Source: Tetradesmus obliquus
Lineage: Eukaryota > Chlorophyta > Chlorophyceae > Sphaeropleales > Scenedesmaceae
Direction: 5' to 3'
DNA length: 64,000 nt
Assembly: GCA_030272155.1 (NCBI GenBank)
Contig: CP126194.1
Coordinates: 1,302,001 to 1,366,000 of the forward strand
Shown: positions 9,914 through 21,343 of the stretch, piece by piece
Position numbering within the stretch: the first letter of the stretch is position 1
Layout of the letters: every line of letters starts with the position of its first letter
Program-made: the position numbers and the translations under genes
The notes under the pieces: model-generated
Databases searched by the model: none
Told to the model about the DNA's origin: nothing
Seen by the model: only the letters and a program-made list of their open reading frames with translations

Positions 9914-12900
9914 CTCATGTGCGCTCCTAGCGCACAGTTGGTGTGAAGCGCGAGGTTGTGGCCGGGTCAGGCAGGCGTTGCTGTTGGGAATGTTGCACCG
10001 TGGAAGCATGCGTTGGTGTAGGTTTGAGAGAGTGGCTTCCCTAATCCCGCCATGTGTTGCTGTCAGTGCAGCAGCGGTGTGTCACTGGCAACAGCGCAGT
10101 GTTCACAATCAATTGTGAGCGCAAGCACAGTACTCAGTGGTCAGCTGAGTCACCTTATAAAAGCTACCAACATGGCAGTGGTGGTGACACTTGGCATGCA
10201 TGTTCACACTGTCTATGATGATGGGCCAAGTATATATGCTGCGACAACGTAATATGACTGATGATGTGCAGCAGGCCATCTTGTGCAGCTGCTGCGGTGT
10301 GGGTGGCGTGCTGTTGCCACAGGTTCTGATATGTGCACAAGCAGTAGGTGCTCAGGCTGCGCTGGCGTTGTTGAAAAATGGAACTTGCAGAGCTAGTGCC
10401 TTCAGCTTTCTTGCGTAACTTCGTAGATGTGTTGTGCATGCATGTTGTAGCAGCAACTATACTTTTGAGAATGCTGCAAGCTCAATGTGTGGTGCTGCTG
10501 CCTCTGTCCAAGGGCTTGGTGTTACATGCAGTACATGTTTTACTTTGATACGCATGCACGCAGACGGTGCATGCGCATGGGCACTCTGGTGTGGTGGGCT
10601 TGTTTGGGGTTTGTGTTATCTGTACAAGTGTGCACAACACCGGCTGCATGGCAGCACGTGCAGCAAAGCAACTCGTGACTTTGCTGCATATGTAGCATGA
10701 ACGGTTTCTTTGTGTGCATATGTGCTTGTGCAAACAGGCGTGCGGTAGCACGCAGCTGTTCAAGGCGAACCTTTGGTGTTGTGGCGGTGATTGACTGCAG
10801 TACAAGCAGGCTCGAGTTGAGTGGCTGACTGGCTTCAGGCTGCTCTGCGCGTGTGGCCGCTTTAGAAGGCGCATTGTTGCAGTGTGACTACAAGGCTGCT
10901 GCGGCTGCAGCCCATGTAGAACATGTAGTGTTTGCACACCCAGGCAGTCCCTTTACACAGTGCTTTTATGGCTTCGCCGGCGGTGTGGTTGTGTTGACAG
11001 TGTTGCACACGGCAAACAGTTGGTGTGGCGTGCAACAGACTGGTAGCTGCTGATGACAACATTTTTGTGGCTTCAAGGGTAACGTAACATGTTGATTGTG
11101 AGCTGGAGAGTTGCATGACACTGCAGACTGTTGTCACTGTCCTTGGTGCCGCCTGCCCTGCCGCACCTGGGCAGGCTGTGTGCGCTGTATAAATTTAGGG
11201 CAGCAAGGCTGTCAATGCTGCATCTGCAGCATATGTCTTCACACAGCCCAACAACACGTGCTGCCCTTACACAATGAGTGGAGGTGCCAGCACACCTCAA
11301 CATACAGCCTCTGCTGCAGGCCGGTGCTACTCAGCCTCTGGCGCCCTCATCCTCGCCTTGTCGTCGCTCGTGTGCTGCACACGGACACCAAAGGTTGCAC
11401 CATCATTGCTGGTGTGTGCGGGTTGCCGCACACGTGTACGTGCAACGGCAACCTGTACACACCAGCAATCTGTGTAGTACACAGAGCGCGTTAGCGGGGC
11501 CGGGGTGTGATGGCCGCCCTCGTCACACAGCATCGCGGTGTACAACCTACATGGCAAATCAAAGAATAGCGCTGGTAACTTGAAAGCGCAGTCATGCATC
11601 CACTGTTGCCCTCGGGCCTCGGTGGGTGTTTACACTCATTTTTATACAAGATGTTGTTGTGCGCAACCAATGAAGAGCTTTCAAAGCAGGTGTGTGCAGG
11701 TGGCTCATTTGGATCTCAGTGAGGTCAGCAATGGACGTTGCTGGCGCACTCGAAGCACTATGTCTGACATTCGACAGTATACGCATGTGCCCTGTCTTGA
11801 TGCTGATTTCAATTGTTGGCGGCAGCATGGCTGCGCTGTCTGTAACCCACTCCATGCGCCTGTGGGCTTGATGCTTATAGAGGCGCAATGCATGTGCAAC
11901 AGAAGCCCCCAGTGGGGTACAAGTGTTGTACCAAACACCAAGTGACCACCTGCTGATGCTGACCAGCACTAGCCACGACTGCAGAACCAGGTTTATTCCA
12001 CACATGTCTGCGTTTTACTGAGAAATGGAGAATGGCAATGGCGCAACTCATACCGACAGCAACAACGCCAAGCGAGTGCGCCTGCAATCGTCATGCGGCA
12101 TCATCGTTGTTGGCCTGAGCCTGAGTAGGCCTGCCACGTTTGCGCTGGATGGTATATGTGTGCTGGATGGTATGTGTGTGCTTTGCAGTGCCGCACCACG
12201 TTGCTGCTGGCCTCTATCCCGGTACTAAATAGTTCCGCGCAAAATTGATTGAAATGCAGTCACACTGCTGCTAATGTGCGATGTTACGCACTGCATGGTG
12301 TTGTGCGCACAGCAGCGGCGCATAACAAGGTCAGCTTCATGTCTTTGTCAGATAGTTCTTGCACGTTATAGTTGAACTGTCCGGCTTGAGCTATGCTGCT
12401 GCCATCTACATACACAATCCTAGGTGCAGGTGTGTCGTTCAAGGACAGTTGCATGCTTGCATCAGAATGCAGTACCTCTCAGGACACAGCAGCAACAGAA
12501 AGCGGCCGCCTTTCTGCAGTGCCTTAGCTGTACATGCCTGACAATAGTCAGCTGGCTCGCCATCACTGCGCTAGTGCAGCAATGCTGTCAGTGCCGAAGA
12601 AATATGCCTCAGGGTGTCAGTGTGCCTCAGCCAGTGACCCATCATGCCAACACTGCTCAATGCAGTGTGGCCTGGCCGGCTGTGGGTTCAGCTCCTATGA
12701 CAGTGCATATTAGCCAGTAGGCCAAGCGCTTGGCTGCAGTCAGCTGAGGCGCTGCGCAGGCCAGGCCGCTGCACTGCAGCTCATTGCATAACTGAATCTT
12801 TCATCAACCTCATCCTTCATCATGTTACCCATTGCATAGTTGACTCTATTGAGCCCTTGCAAGGGCCTTTCTATTGTTCATCATGCTCTGAAGGCGTGCC

Positions 12901-13246
12901 CCTCCTGGCCAGCATGCCAACTATAAAGGTGACTGCTGCCCAACTTGAGCAACCTAGACAGCTAGCCTAGGTCACGGTGAGGAGTGCACACACAACTGTA
13001 CTGTTACACCCTCAGTTGACGTACGATCATGTCAACGCATGCAGTAGCAGATGGCCACTGGGAGATGCAGTGCGCCACGTCAACTGTACGCTGCACTATC
13101 ACAAGTGCTACAACGGAGCGCTTCCAGTATGGCCATGGCACTATACAACAGTAGAGTGACATACACACGAAATACATCTAGCCGCGTGATACCTGTTGTA
13201 CTGCACTGGGGCCATGTCACCCCGCCATGGGCCGCAGGGCAGAGCT
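9914..13246. other. Non-coding interior of KDZ element
   Basis: About 3.3 kb between the accessory gene stop and the transposase stop. Open frames here are short and show no conserved protein block or matched splice pattern. The only feature I can support is the terminal-repeat-like sequence at 10143-10175. Three-prime UTRs of both convergent genes must lie here. Confidence 0.6.
10143..10175 (+). repeat. Diverged internal copy of the element's terminal sequence
   Basis: AGCTGAGTCACCTTATAAAA then GCTACCAACATGG matches the first 33-35 bases of the left terminal repeat at about 28 of 35 positions, in the same orientation as the left end. It lies 230 bases after the accessory gene stop. It could be the fossil end of a shorter ancestral element running to 18240. 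Confidence 0.7.
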
Positions 13247-16200
13247 TCACCCGCTCAGCCCCTCAAACCTAGTCACTGTTGCTTCATACCAATCATGGTG
13301 CTTTGCGGCGCTGCGCTGCAGCAGCACTGCCACAGCAACGTGCACAGCTGCCTCCTCCAGCACGTGTTTCACTGCAGCAGTGCAGCCAGCGATGGCATTA
13401 CACCATGGGCCATCTGGCATGCACCCTGCCATGCTCGCATGCAGCTCATCCGCTGCCTCTTGCCGCGAGCGGCTTGCTTCCAGGCAGACGTTCTTCACGT
13501 ACAGGAAGTACTGCTGCGTGCGCTCTCGCTCAAAGCGCTGCAGCACCAGCTCCTCGATGGTGCGGGCCATCTGCAATGGCAGAATCAAACCATACAAGCA
13601 GAAATGTGGCAGCACATGAGCGCTTGTAAACCAGCACAAGAGTGCACAAAAGCTATCGCAAAATAATCTGATGCATGCTTGCGCTTCTGGCACGCAGCGA
13701 CTTTGGCGCTTGACACTAGGCACCTGGCTAAGCAGCAAATCGGCTACGCTCCTGCCATTTGCATGCCTTCTGCTCTTGCCTCTGCGCAAACGTCGCTGAA
13801 GCGCTCTGCCAGAACTGATGCAACTGCGCCAGACCTGCTCCCCCCCGCCACGGGTACTCGCCCTTGAACAGCTTGGTCACTTCAGCCTCTGTCCAAACTG
13901 CAGGCAGCAGCTGCACTGCATCACTGCCGGGCGCGTCCACCACCTGCCAAGTGTGCAGCATCGCCACCAGCTGCCGCACACGCTTGCGCCTGCTCTGCGC
14001 CTGTTTGCGCTGCGAGCGGGTTATGCTGCTTGCTGCGCCCTGCTGCTGTCGCTCGTATGCCAACACAGCAAGCGCGGACACATTCTTCTCCACGTGTGCC
14101 TGCAAGCTCTTCAGCTGCTCATCCCGCAGAGCAGCCAGGCCCTGCTTGTACTCAGCGCTGCCAGGCTGCAGTGGCGTGCTGATGTCCAGCTTGGTCATCA
14201 GTGCACCCAGCTTCTCCGCAAGCTTCTGTAGGCGTGGGGCGTCCTGCCCGCGCGCGTGCAGCCAGCGCCCCTCCCTGCCAGGCAGGGCCACAGCCAGAAT
14301 TGTGGCGTGCTGCTGCATCTGCAGCAGCCCCCTGCGCTGCTGGTCCACACGCACATAGTCGACCTGCAGAACACAGCACACGACCAGGCGCAAAGCACGG
14401 AAACAAGCAGATGGTGTGAGCTTCAAGTAATTGCAACCCCAAAAAGCCTTGTATGGATTGCGCAACCACAAACACCGACCAGTAACAGCCGATGCTGCTG
14501 CAACCCCCCACAAACAGTGCGGCAGCCGCTGTCACAGCGTTCTCAGATGCATGAACACAGGCTGCAGTGGCAGGACTGTGCTGGACACTGCGCTGCACCA
14601 CTAAGCTCACCAGCAGCTTCAGCCGAGCGGCTGCAGCATCAAGGGCGACAGGAGCTGCAACATCAGCAGGTCCGCATGCATCCACTGCAGCAGACATCAT
14701 CTCAGTCAGGCCCTGCCGCCCCGCTGCGGCCACCAGGTCTGTGTAGCGGCTGCGGCATTCCTCTGCACGGCGGCAAACAACATAAAGTTGCGCTGCAGTG
14801 CACACAGACATAGGCACAGATAGCAACTACTTGGACATCTACTGTCTGCATTCAGCAATCGCAGGTGGTGCTGGACGCACACATGTCGGACAAACAGCTC
14901 AGGCCCCAGCTGCAACACAACACCCGCATCTTGGCGATGTTATTTGGAAGCCTTGCTGCCACTTACCCAGCTTGCGCACAAGGCTCCTGTGCTGCTCCAC
15001 CATGAACGGCACAAACTCTGCAAGCCGTGCAGCTGCAACGAAGCGCAAGAAGTCGTCGATGCAGTCCAAGTAGTTGGGCTTAGCCATGTACCTCGTGACG
15101 GAGGTGAGAGGCTTCAGCTGAGCCCACAGCTGCTCGCAGGTCTCGCCAACCCTGCGGCCAGCACCTGCGCAAGCAGCAAGTTGGCGCGCAGAGCCATCGT
15201 CAGTCATGATGCCTCAAGCTACGCTTACACTCGAGGTTTGAATACACGGCCAACAAGCGCTGTCATCTGCAAATTGCACAGCAGTGCTGCGCACCGTGCA
15301 GCCATGCAGACTGTGCGTGTGTTGTTTTTGTCAATGCCAAACTGTACGCTAGCCACCTGCTGTAACTGCACCAAGATGTGCACGCAAGAACCCTGCGCAA
15401 ACACAACATACCTGGTAGGTACAAGCCGGAGTTGCGCAGACAGCACGTCGCTCCGTGCCCCTTGGCATGCCACCACGGCAAGCGGACGTGAGCTGGCTCA
15501 GCCGCTGGTTGTGGCTTCAGCAGCTGACGGTGGCGGTAGTAGCTGCAGCCGGTGTCCAGGTACATTATGTGCACGTGCGCGTCCACCAGCAGCTCCTCCA
15601 GCGCCAAGTCATAGTAAGGAAGCGCTCCGGTGCCGGCATTGCCAGGAACATGCCCAGCAGCGGGAAACCATGGCTGCACACGCCGCCAGCCAGGCCGCAC
15701 TCGTCGCTGATGCCACTGTGCAGCGACGTCTCCCTTGCACAGCTCAGCTGCGGATGGCACTTGCCCGCCACCTCGATGCTGACCTCATCAGCGCCAAGCT
15801 CGGCAAGCTTGGTCTGCTTCACGTGCAGCTGGCTGTTGCCCTTCATGTCCCACAGCCTGGTGTGTGCCCTGCCTAAGAAGCGGCCTAGCACTGCAAAAGC
15901 CTCGCTGTAGCCGCCACTCCTGCTGGCGGAGGCGTACCGATTGGACTTGACATTGGCATCAAAATCCACAGCTATGATGGCCGGCTTGCTACTGATGCTG
16001 AAGATGGACAGGATGTCGCGCGCATCAGCTAGCAGTGTGAACAGCAGAAGGCGAGCAACACGGCTGGGTGTTAGTCACTGAGGCCTGCTCCAAGGATGTT
16101 GCCAGGGAGTTTGCATGGTGCATGTAAGCAATCTGGTCACAAAGTGGGACGTGTTGCATGCGCTAAGCCAAGTACACAACATGCAGCGTGCAGAGCGCCC

Positions 16201-17678
16201 ATGCCAGCATGTACACAATGCATCTTGCGGCAATGTCGCAAGTGCTACACCAACAGCTGCAACATAAACACAGGGCCAGGCAGCCACAGCATGCTTGAGC
16301 CCGGCTGCCAGCTCACCTGCTAGCAGGCCCCTCTCCAGTGCGCTGCGCTGTAGCGTACCCGCAGCAGCAGCACCTGCACCACACAACAGCATACATACAT
16401 GGACTGCAGCACAAGCGACATGGCAGCAGAAGCGCAGCTGACCTGCAATGGCTGCAGCTGTGTGGCATGCGCTGCTGGCTAAGAGGTGATACATGCCAAC
16501 CCAATAGGCAGATTCGCTTAGCCGCTCTCACCTGGGTCAAACAGATGCTCTGCAGAGTGGCGAGGTGGCGCCACCGCTGCTGCTGCCTCTGCGGCACCTG
16601 CACATGAGCAAGATCGCGTCACACGCTGCCTGCCGGTCACAGCGCTGCAGTGAGGCTGAAGCGCTAGTGGAACACATCATACCTGCCGACTCAGGCGTGC
16701 CAGCGCATGCTGGGCATAGCCCCGCAGGGCCAAAGAAGCTCAGCTCGGCGCCGACCAGCGCGTGGGGGTCATGAGCATACTCTGCTGCACGGCTGTACTC
16801 CAGCCACGCCGCCTGTATATCTCTGCAAGCAAGCACCATCCTGTCAAGGCGGCAGCCCACACAGCGCACAGCATCGCTAGCGTGCAAGCGCTGCATTAGC
16901 GATGCTCACCGTTGGTCAATGGTTGAAACTGCGCCTCGGCCAGTTGGGCATGCTGCTGACGCTGCTGCTGCTGCGGTGGCACCATCTATGACCACAGCAA
17001 CAGCATTGCAGTCACCTGCAAATGTGCCGTGCTGAGGCCACCCGGAAGCACCAGGTGCCTGTAGAACTCCAGGAGCTGCTTGTCAAACCAGGTGTTGGGC
17101 ACAACAGGACTGCTCCCCCAGCAGCCAGCTGCGGCAGGGCTGAGCTCCCATGTGGTGCCACATGCGTCGCACGTGACAGTTGGCACTGACAGCCAGAAGC
17201 TGGCGCCCAGCATGTGGCAGGCAACTGACCTGCTGCTGCCAGCTGTTATGCAGGTGTCACCGCCGTGCACTCTGATCACACCGCTGCCGCAGCACCAGTG
17301 ACGTGAGAGCGCTACCACCATGCGCTCGTTCATCAGCTGCACAAGACTCTCCCGCTGCTTCAGCTGGTCCTCAGACTGCTGGCATGCCTCGTACTGCTGC
17401 AGGCTGTTGATGTTGGCAGGCCTGCGTGCATCCCAATTGAGCCGCTGCTGCTGCACACGCCGCTGGTGCTCACTGTCGCCATGACACACGTCCAGTTCTG
17501 CCCAGGTGTCTTCGTTTTACTCCACACCATCGTCACTTGTATGTACCCGCTGCCTAGGCCTGCCTCTGAAAGCGTTTGGTGGCAGTTGGTTGGTCCTCTT
17601 ACTGCTGTCCCTGTGCTGCTTTAGGTTTGCTTCGACAAAGTTGAGCCTCTGCTGCGACGCAGTCACGAACGAAGACAT
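13247..17678 (-). pseudogene. KDZ-family transposase, interrupted by an in-frame stop and a frameshift
   Basis: Multi-exon transposase reading from an ATG at 17678 (MSSFVTASQQRLNF) to a stop at 13247. Recognisable KDZ blocks in order: Cys cluster CDACGTTW with GSSPVVPNTWFDKQLLEFYR (exon ending 17016); FFGPAGLCPACAG (CPAC near 16699-16716); IIAVDFDANVKSNRY (first catalytic Asp, near 15950); GGVCSHGFPL then ERF (near 15620-15690); YYDLALEELL and MYLDTGCSYY; WWHAKGHG; GETCEQLW (15124-15147, catalytic Glu region). Two lesions are visible. A TAA at 17517-17519 lies between HTSDDGVE and NEDTWAELD, which otherwise read as one frame. A 1-base loss near 15617-15621 puts ERF and YYDLALEEL in different frames. 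Either the copy is dead or these are sequence errors. Smaller introns are placed only approximately. Confidence 0.85.
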
Positions 17679-18177
17679 GTTTTTGCATCATAGGTACATC
17701 AATCGACAGGAGAACGTGCTGCGAGAGGATGGATGAGGATGCAAGCTCAGGCACCAAGCACTGCTGCGAACAAGCCACTCGTTCAAGACTTATCGGCAAA
17801 CCTCTTGTTCATGTCAAGTTACTGCCAGCACCAGGCATTAACTGCAGATGCAGTAGCACCAGTGAGCACTGGTTGTTACAACAGCTACAAGGGTGTCACT
17901 AACGTGAGCTGACAGAATGTATCCGAGATAACCCATATGACGCTGATGTCTATGCATAAACACACGTTTTTAACTTGTTGCATAATGCCACAGTGATGCT
18001 GTGCCACCCCGCACATAGTTTTTGGCACTGCAGCTGCCACAGCTGGCTGGCACTGGTGCCATGGCTGGCCATAGGGCCCCAGGTAAGCACCACCTGCAGC
18101 GGAGCTTTTCAAACAAAGGATGCTGCTTTGTATATGTAATTAATCTTTGGCAAGCGCTTCCATGGTAGGCTGGTAGG

Positions 18178-18240
18178 TCATACCAGCTTTGGTTAGGAGT
18201 TCCTACCCCATGTTGGTAGCCCTTATCATGTGACTTAGCT
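18178..18240 (-). repeat. Right terminal inverted repeat of KDZ element
   Basis: Reverse complement of the left end. It is followed immediately by GGTCGCAGC (18241-18249), identical to the 9 bases preceding the left end. This is the right-hand target duplication. Confidence 0.92.
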
Positions 18241-18386
18241 GGTCGCAGCAGGAATGGGATGCTGCCCACAGTCGCTGCACTGCATAAAGCGGCATGGACG
18301 AGTGGTGACCACCACTGGTACGACTGAAGAATCAGGCTAGGGCCACAGCAGCAAATAGACTGCTGAAGCAAATACACTCAAGAGCT

Positions 18387-20352
18387 TCAGCACGAATCAA
18401 AGCTCATAAACAGCCCAATTGCCAGCGGCGGGAACACCAGCACCAGCGGCAGCAGCGGGATAATCGCAGCCTGCCCAATCTTGCACCACGCCAGCGCATC
18501 ATCCACTTTGTCCCGCAGCTCCCTCCAGGAATCAGCAAAGTCCTTCAGGGGCGAGTTAGCATACTCTGGGCTTGTCAGGAACTCGCGGAGCTTCCTCAGG
18601 ATCTGCAGCTTTATCTGCAGCTGCCGCACTGCTGGCATGCCGATGTTCAGGGGCCCTGCACGCTGCCATGCTCCATACTTTGATCCACCTGGAGAGCACC
18701 AGCGCTGCCTCACAGGGCTTGGCAGCAGATCAACGCTGCCCTTCGCGCACTTCTCTGTCCAGTACAGGTCGCGCGATCTGTTGCGGATCGCAGCATCCAC
18801 CTGAGGCTCCGTGCCTGCAGGAGCAGCGCAGTCGCAGGCCTGCCATGTGCCATCTGCATACAGCGCCTGCTGATCTGGCGGCAGCGTGCTGTGCATGCTG
18901 TGTGCAAGCCGAGGTTCTGGTACCAGTGCCGGCTGCGTCTCCAGGCAGGGATAGCCAATGTATGCTTTGGCAGCTGCAGGGGTGGGGTAAGAAGGGTCCA
19001 GCTGCACTACTGTGCCCCAGCATAGCTTCCCGGCATCTGCATCACTGACACAGCCCGGCTGTGCACGCCTGCATGCCAGGTTTGTGCATTCAGAGTAGAT
19101 GTAGCTATACTGTGATGAGTAGGTGCCGCTGTACTGCGCTGCCTCGTCATATATCGAGGCGTTGTAGCTGGCGCTGCTTTGGATGCCTATACAGTTGACA
19201 AAGTCAACTGTGTCACCCAGTCCTGCAGCTGCACAGAGCTCATGGGCATAAGCCGACTGTGCCCACAGCTCCGGCACGGGACGGGTGCTGCAGATGCCTC
19301 CGGTTGCTGCAGCAGCTGCTGCTGTCAAGTTGCACTGGTTGGGGTTGGCGCGGCAGCTAGAAAGGGAGAACGTTTGAAGTGCGGGGCTGTCGACTGTTGC
19401 TGTGCTTCCGTTGCTGGGCATTGGCGGGCATTCTGCCCAAACAAGCTGCAGCTGTTGCAAGGGTGAGCCCTTCTGGCTGGTTGTGCCGATGAGGTTGTAC
19501 AGGTAAGGAGAGCTGCCTTGGCTGCTAGCTGGAGCGACGATCGTCTGCAGAGCGACAGTGGGTAACGCAGTGCCAAATGATGCCCTGCTGGTCATGATCT
19601 TGTTGCTGGTTGACAGCTGCAGCCAAATGATGCACCTGCAGGACCGCAACAGCAATGATAAGTCTGCAAAGCACTGAAGCTTGCATCTGAGCAGGGTATT
19701 CATGGCAGCAGCTTGCACAGCGCTTGACTGGACATCACTGCCTAATTGTGATGACGTGTGCCAGGCGTGCAACCATGTTGATGTGCATTTCGGGTGTTCA
19801 GGCTGGAAAGACAGCAATGTAGCCGAACCTTGCTGCTGGGAACTTGCACGCCTCACCTGTCAGTGGCTCTGAGCTGTGCAGAAGTGATGGTCTGCCCAGC
19901 TGCCAGCTGCAGCTGCTTGGACAACATGCCTGATGCAGTGCCCAGCGTCTTTGCAGCAGCAGTGCCATAGCTCAACGAGATGCCATTGATGCATCCACCT
20001 GGCTGCCAGTAGACCTTGAGTGCTGTGATGGGGCAGAAGCTGCTCTGGCATCGCTGTAGCTGAACAGCTTGCTGTTGGAGTTGGCAGCTGCAGCAGAAGA
20101 CGCTAGGATGCCGTGCAGCTGGGAGGACCCCAGCACCAGCTCTTTCGCACAGGATCCGCCTTCTGCAACGTATGGCAATACAAATCACAATGTCAATGCC
20201 TGGCATGATGGTTTCATGTGCTACAGGTGGTTCTACGGAATGGCATGCTGCCATCGCTTTGCTGACAGCAGTAGCAATTCACCAGATGGCCACACGCCCA
20301 CTGCAAGGGCTAGCACCATGACCAACAGCACTTTAACGTGGAATTTCATCAT
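18387..20352 (-). CDS. Secreted/membrane jacalin-like domain protein with a frame break
   Basis: Exon 1 (20352-20283) encodes a clear signal peptide, MMKFHVKVLLVMVLALAVGV. Exon 2 (20162-19857) and exon 3 (19635-18387) follow. A block shaped like a jacalin beta-prism spans exons 2-3 (FCPITALKVYWQPGGCINGI, LQLAAGQTI, IMTSRASFGTALPTVALQTI, YLYNLIGTTS). A long Cys-rich ectodomain comes next, then a charged helix (QIKLQILRKLREFL) and a hydrophobic C-terminal segment (AAIIPLLPLVLVFPPLAIGL) that could anchor it. Exon 2 needs one extra base near 20050 to join its start (EGGSCAKELVLGSS) to the jacalin frame, so this copy is frameshifted or mis-sequenced. Jacalin-like domains bind sugars in other proteins. 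The match is by pattern only, so sugar binding is inference. Confidence 0.6.
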
Positions 20353-20714
20353 TGGTCGAGCGTTTCTCAGTCAGTTGGGCTGGAAAGCAGCTCCCGGTGC
20401 ATTTCGAGATTTGGCGCGTAAAGCAGTACCAGCGAGCTCGCGAAAAGTATACCGCTAGCTCGGTTCTTCGGTTACACAAAGCGCCCCAGACATACTACAG
20501 AGCAGGCGACTGCGGCAAACGTTACATATCAAACAGCTGGATTGGTGTTTTGGGCTACCACCACATGACAAACTGTCAGCCCACTGTCTCAGTCGCTACG
20601 TGGCAGATGATTGATAAAATGCTGCTGATCCCTCTTTGTCCACGCAACCTGCCACACTCATTGCCTGCAGGAAGCTTTCTACTAGTACAGCTGCCCAGGC
20701 CAGTGATCTCCAGT
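20353..20714. other. Intergenic: jacalin-like gene 5' flank and delta-tubulin 3' flank
   Basis: About 360 bases between the start codon of the jacalin-like gene and the stop codon of delta-tubulin, both on the minus strand. No exon or RNA gene is visible. Confidence 0.5.
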
Positions 20715-21257
20715 TCACAGCGCTGCATACGCTGCCAGCACGTCCTCTACTGCTGCGAAGCATTGCTGCATGTCTGCCTCTCCCAGGCCGTATGCTTCAT
20801 ACTGGTGCAGGTAGGCGCGTGCTGAGGCCATGGCATAGGCCTTGGCCAGCATCGGCTGCAGCTCAGCCACACATGCCTGGCCGCAGCGGAGGCAGCAGCA
20901 AAAGGGTGTTGTCAAAAACTCTGGCGCCAAGGCACATCATTAAAACTCCTGCCATCTGTTGGCAACACGAGGTCTAGCCTCCTGACCTCCCCGTCAACCC
21001 CACCTGCACGCCTAGACCATACAAAGATTCTGCCTGGCGATTGAGACCGCAACAGTAAGCAGCGGAGCTTCATGCAGTAGCAATCAGGCAGGCCGACACA
21101 TGCGGCCGCCTCACCTGATCAGTGGCCAGCAATGTAGCTGCCATCTGCCAGCCAGCAAACTTGGCGCTGTGGCTCGCCACCAGCAGCGGGTCCACTGCCC
21201 AGGGCGCATGGAAGTGAGGGTCGTCAAACTCGCTGACAGGTACTGAGCCTGAAGTGC

Positions 21258-21343
<86 letters not shown>

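Larger units (their letters stand above)
5945..18240. mobile_element. Complete KDZ-family DNA transposon, 12,296 bp
   Basis: The left end at 5945 (AGCTAAGTCACATGATAAGG...) reappears as its reverse complement ending at 18240, about 60 bases with one mismatch before the similarity stops. The flanking bases are GGTCGCAGC on both sides (5936-5944 and 18241-18249), a perfect 9-bp direct repeat that fits a target-site duplication at exactly these ends. Inside are a KDZ-type transposase gene on the minus strand (13247-17678) and an accessory gene on the plus strand (7247-9913). A second copy starts at 61321. KDZ (Kyakuja-Dileera-Zisupton) transposons are known from fungi, green algae and fish; as I recall, Zisupton makes an 8-bp duplication, so 9 bp here is slightly unusual. 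Boundaries are read directly; the family comes from the transposase. Confidence 0.9.
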
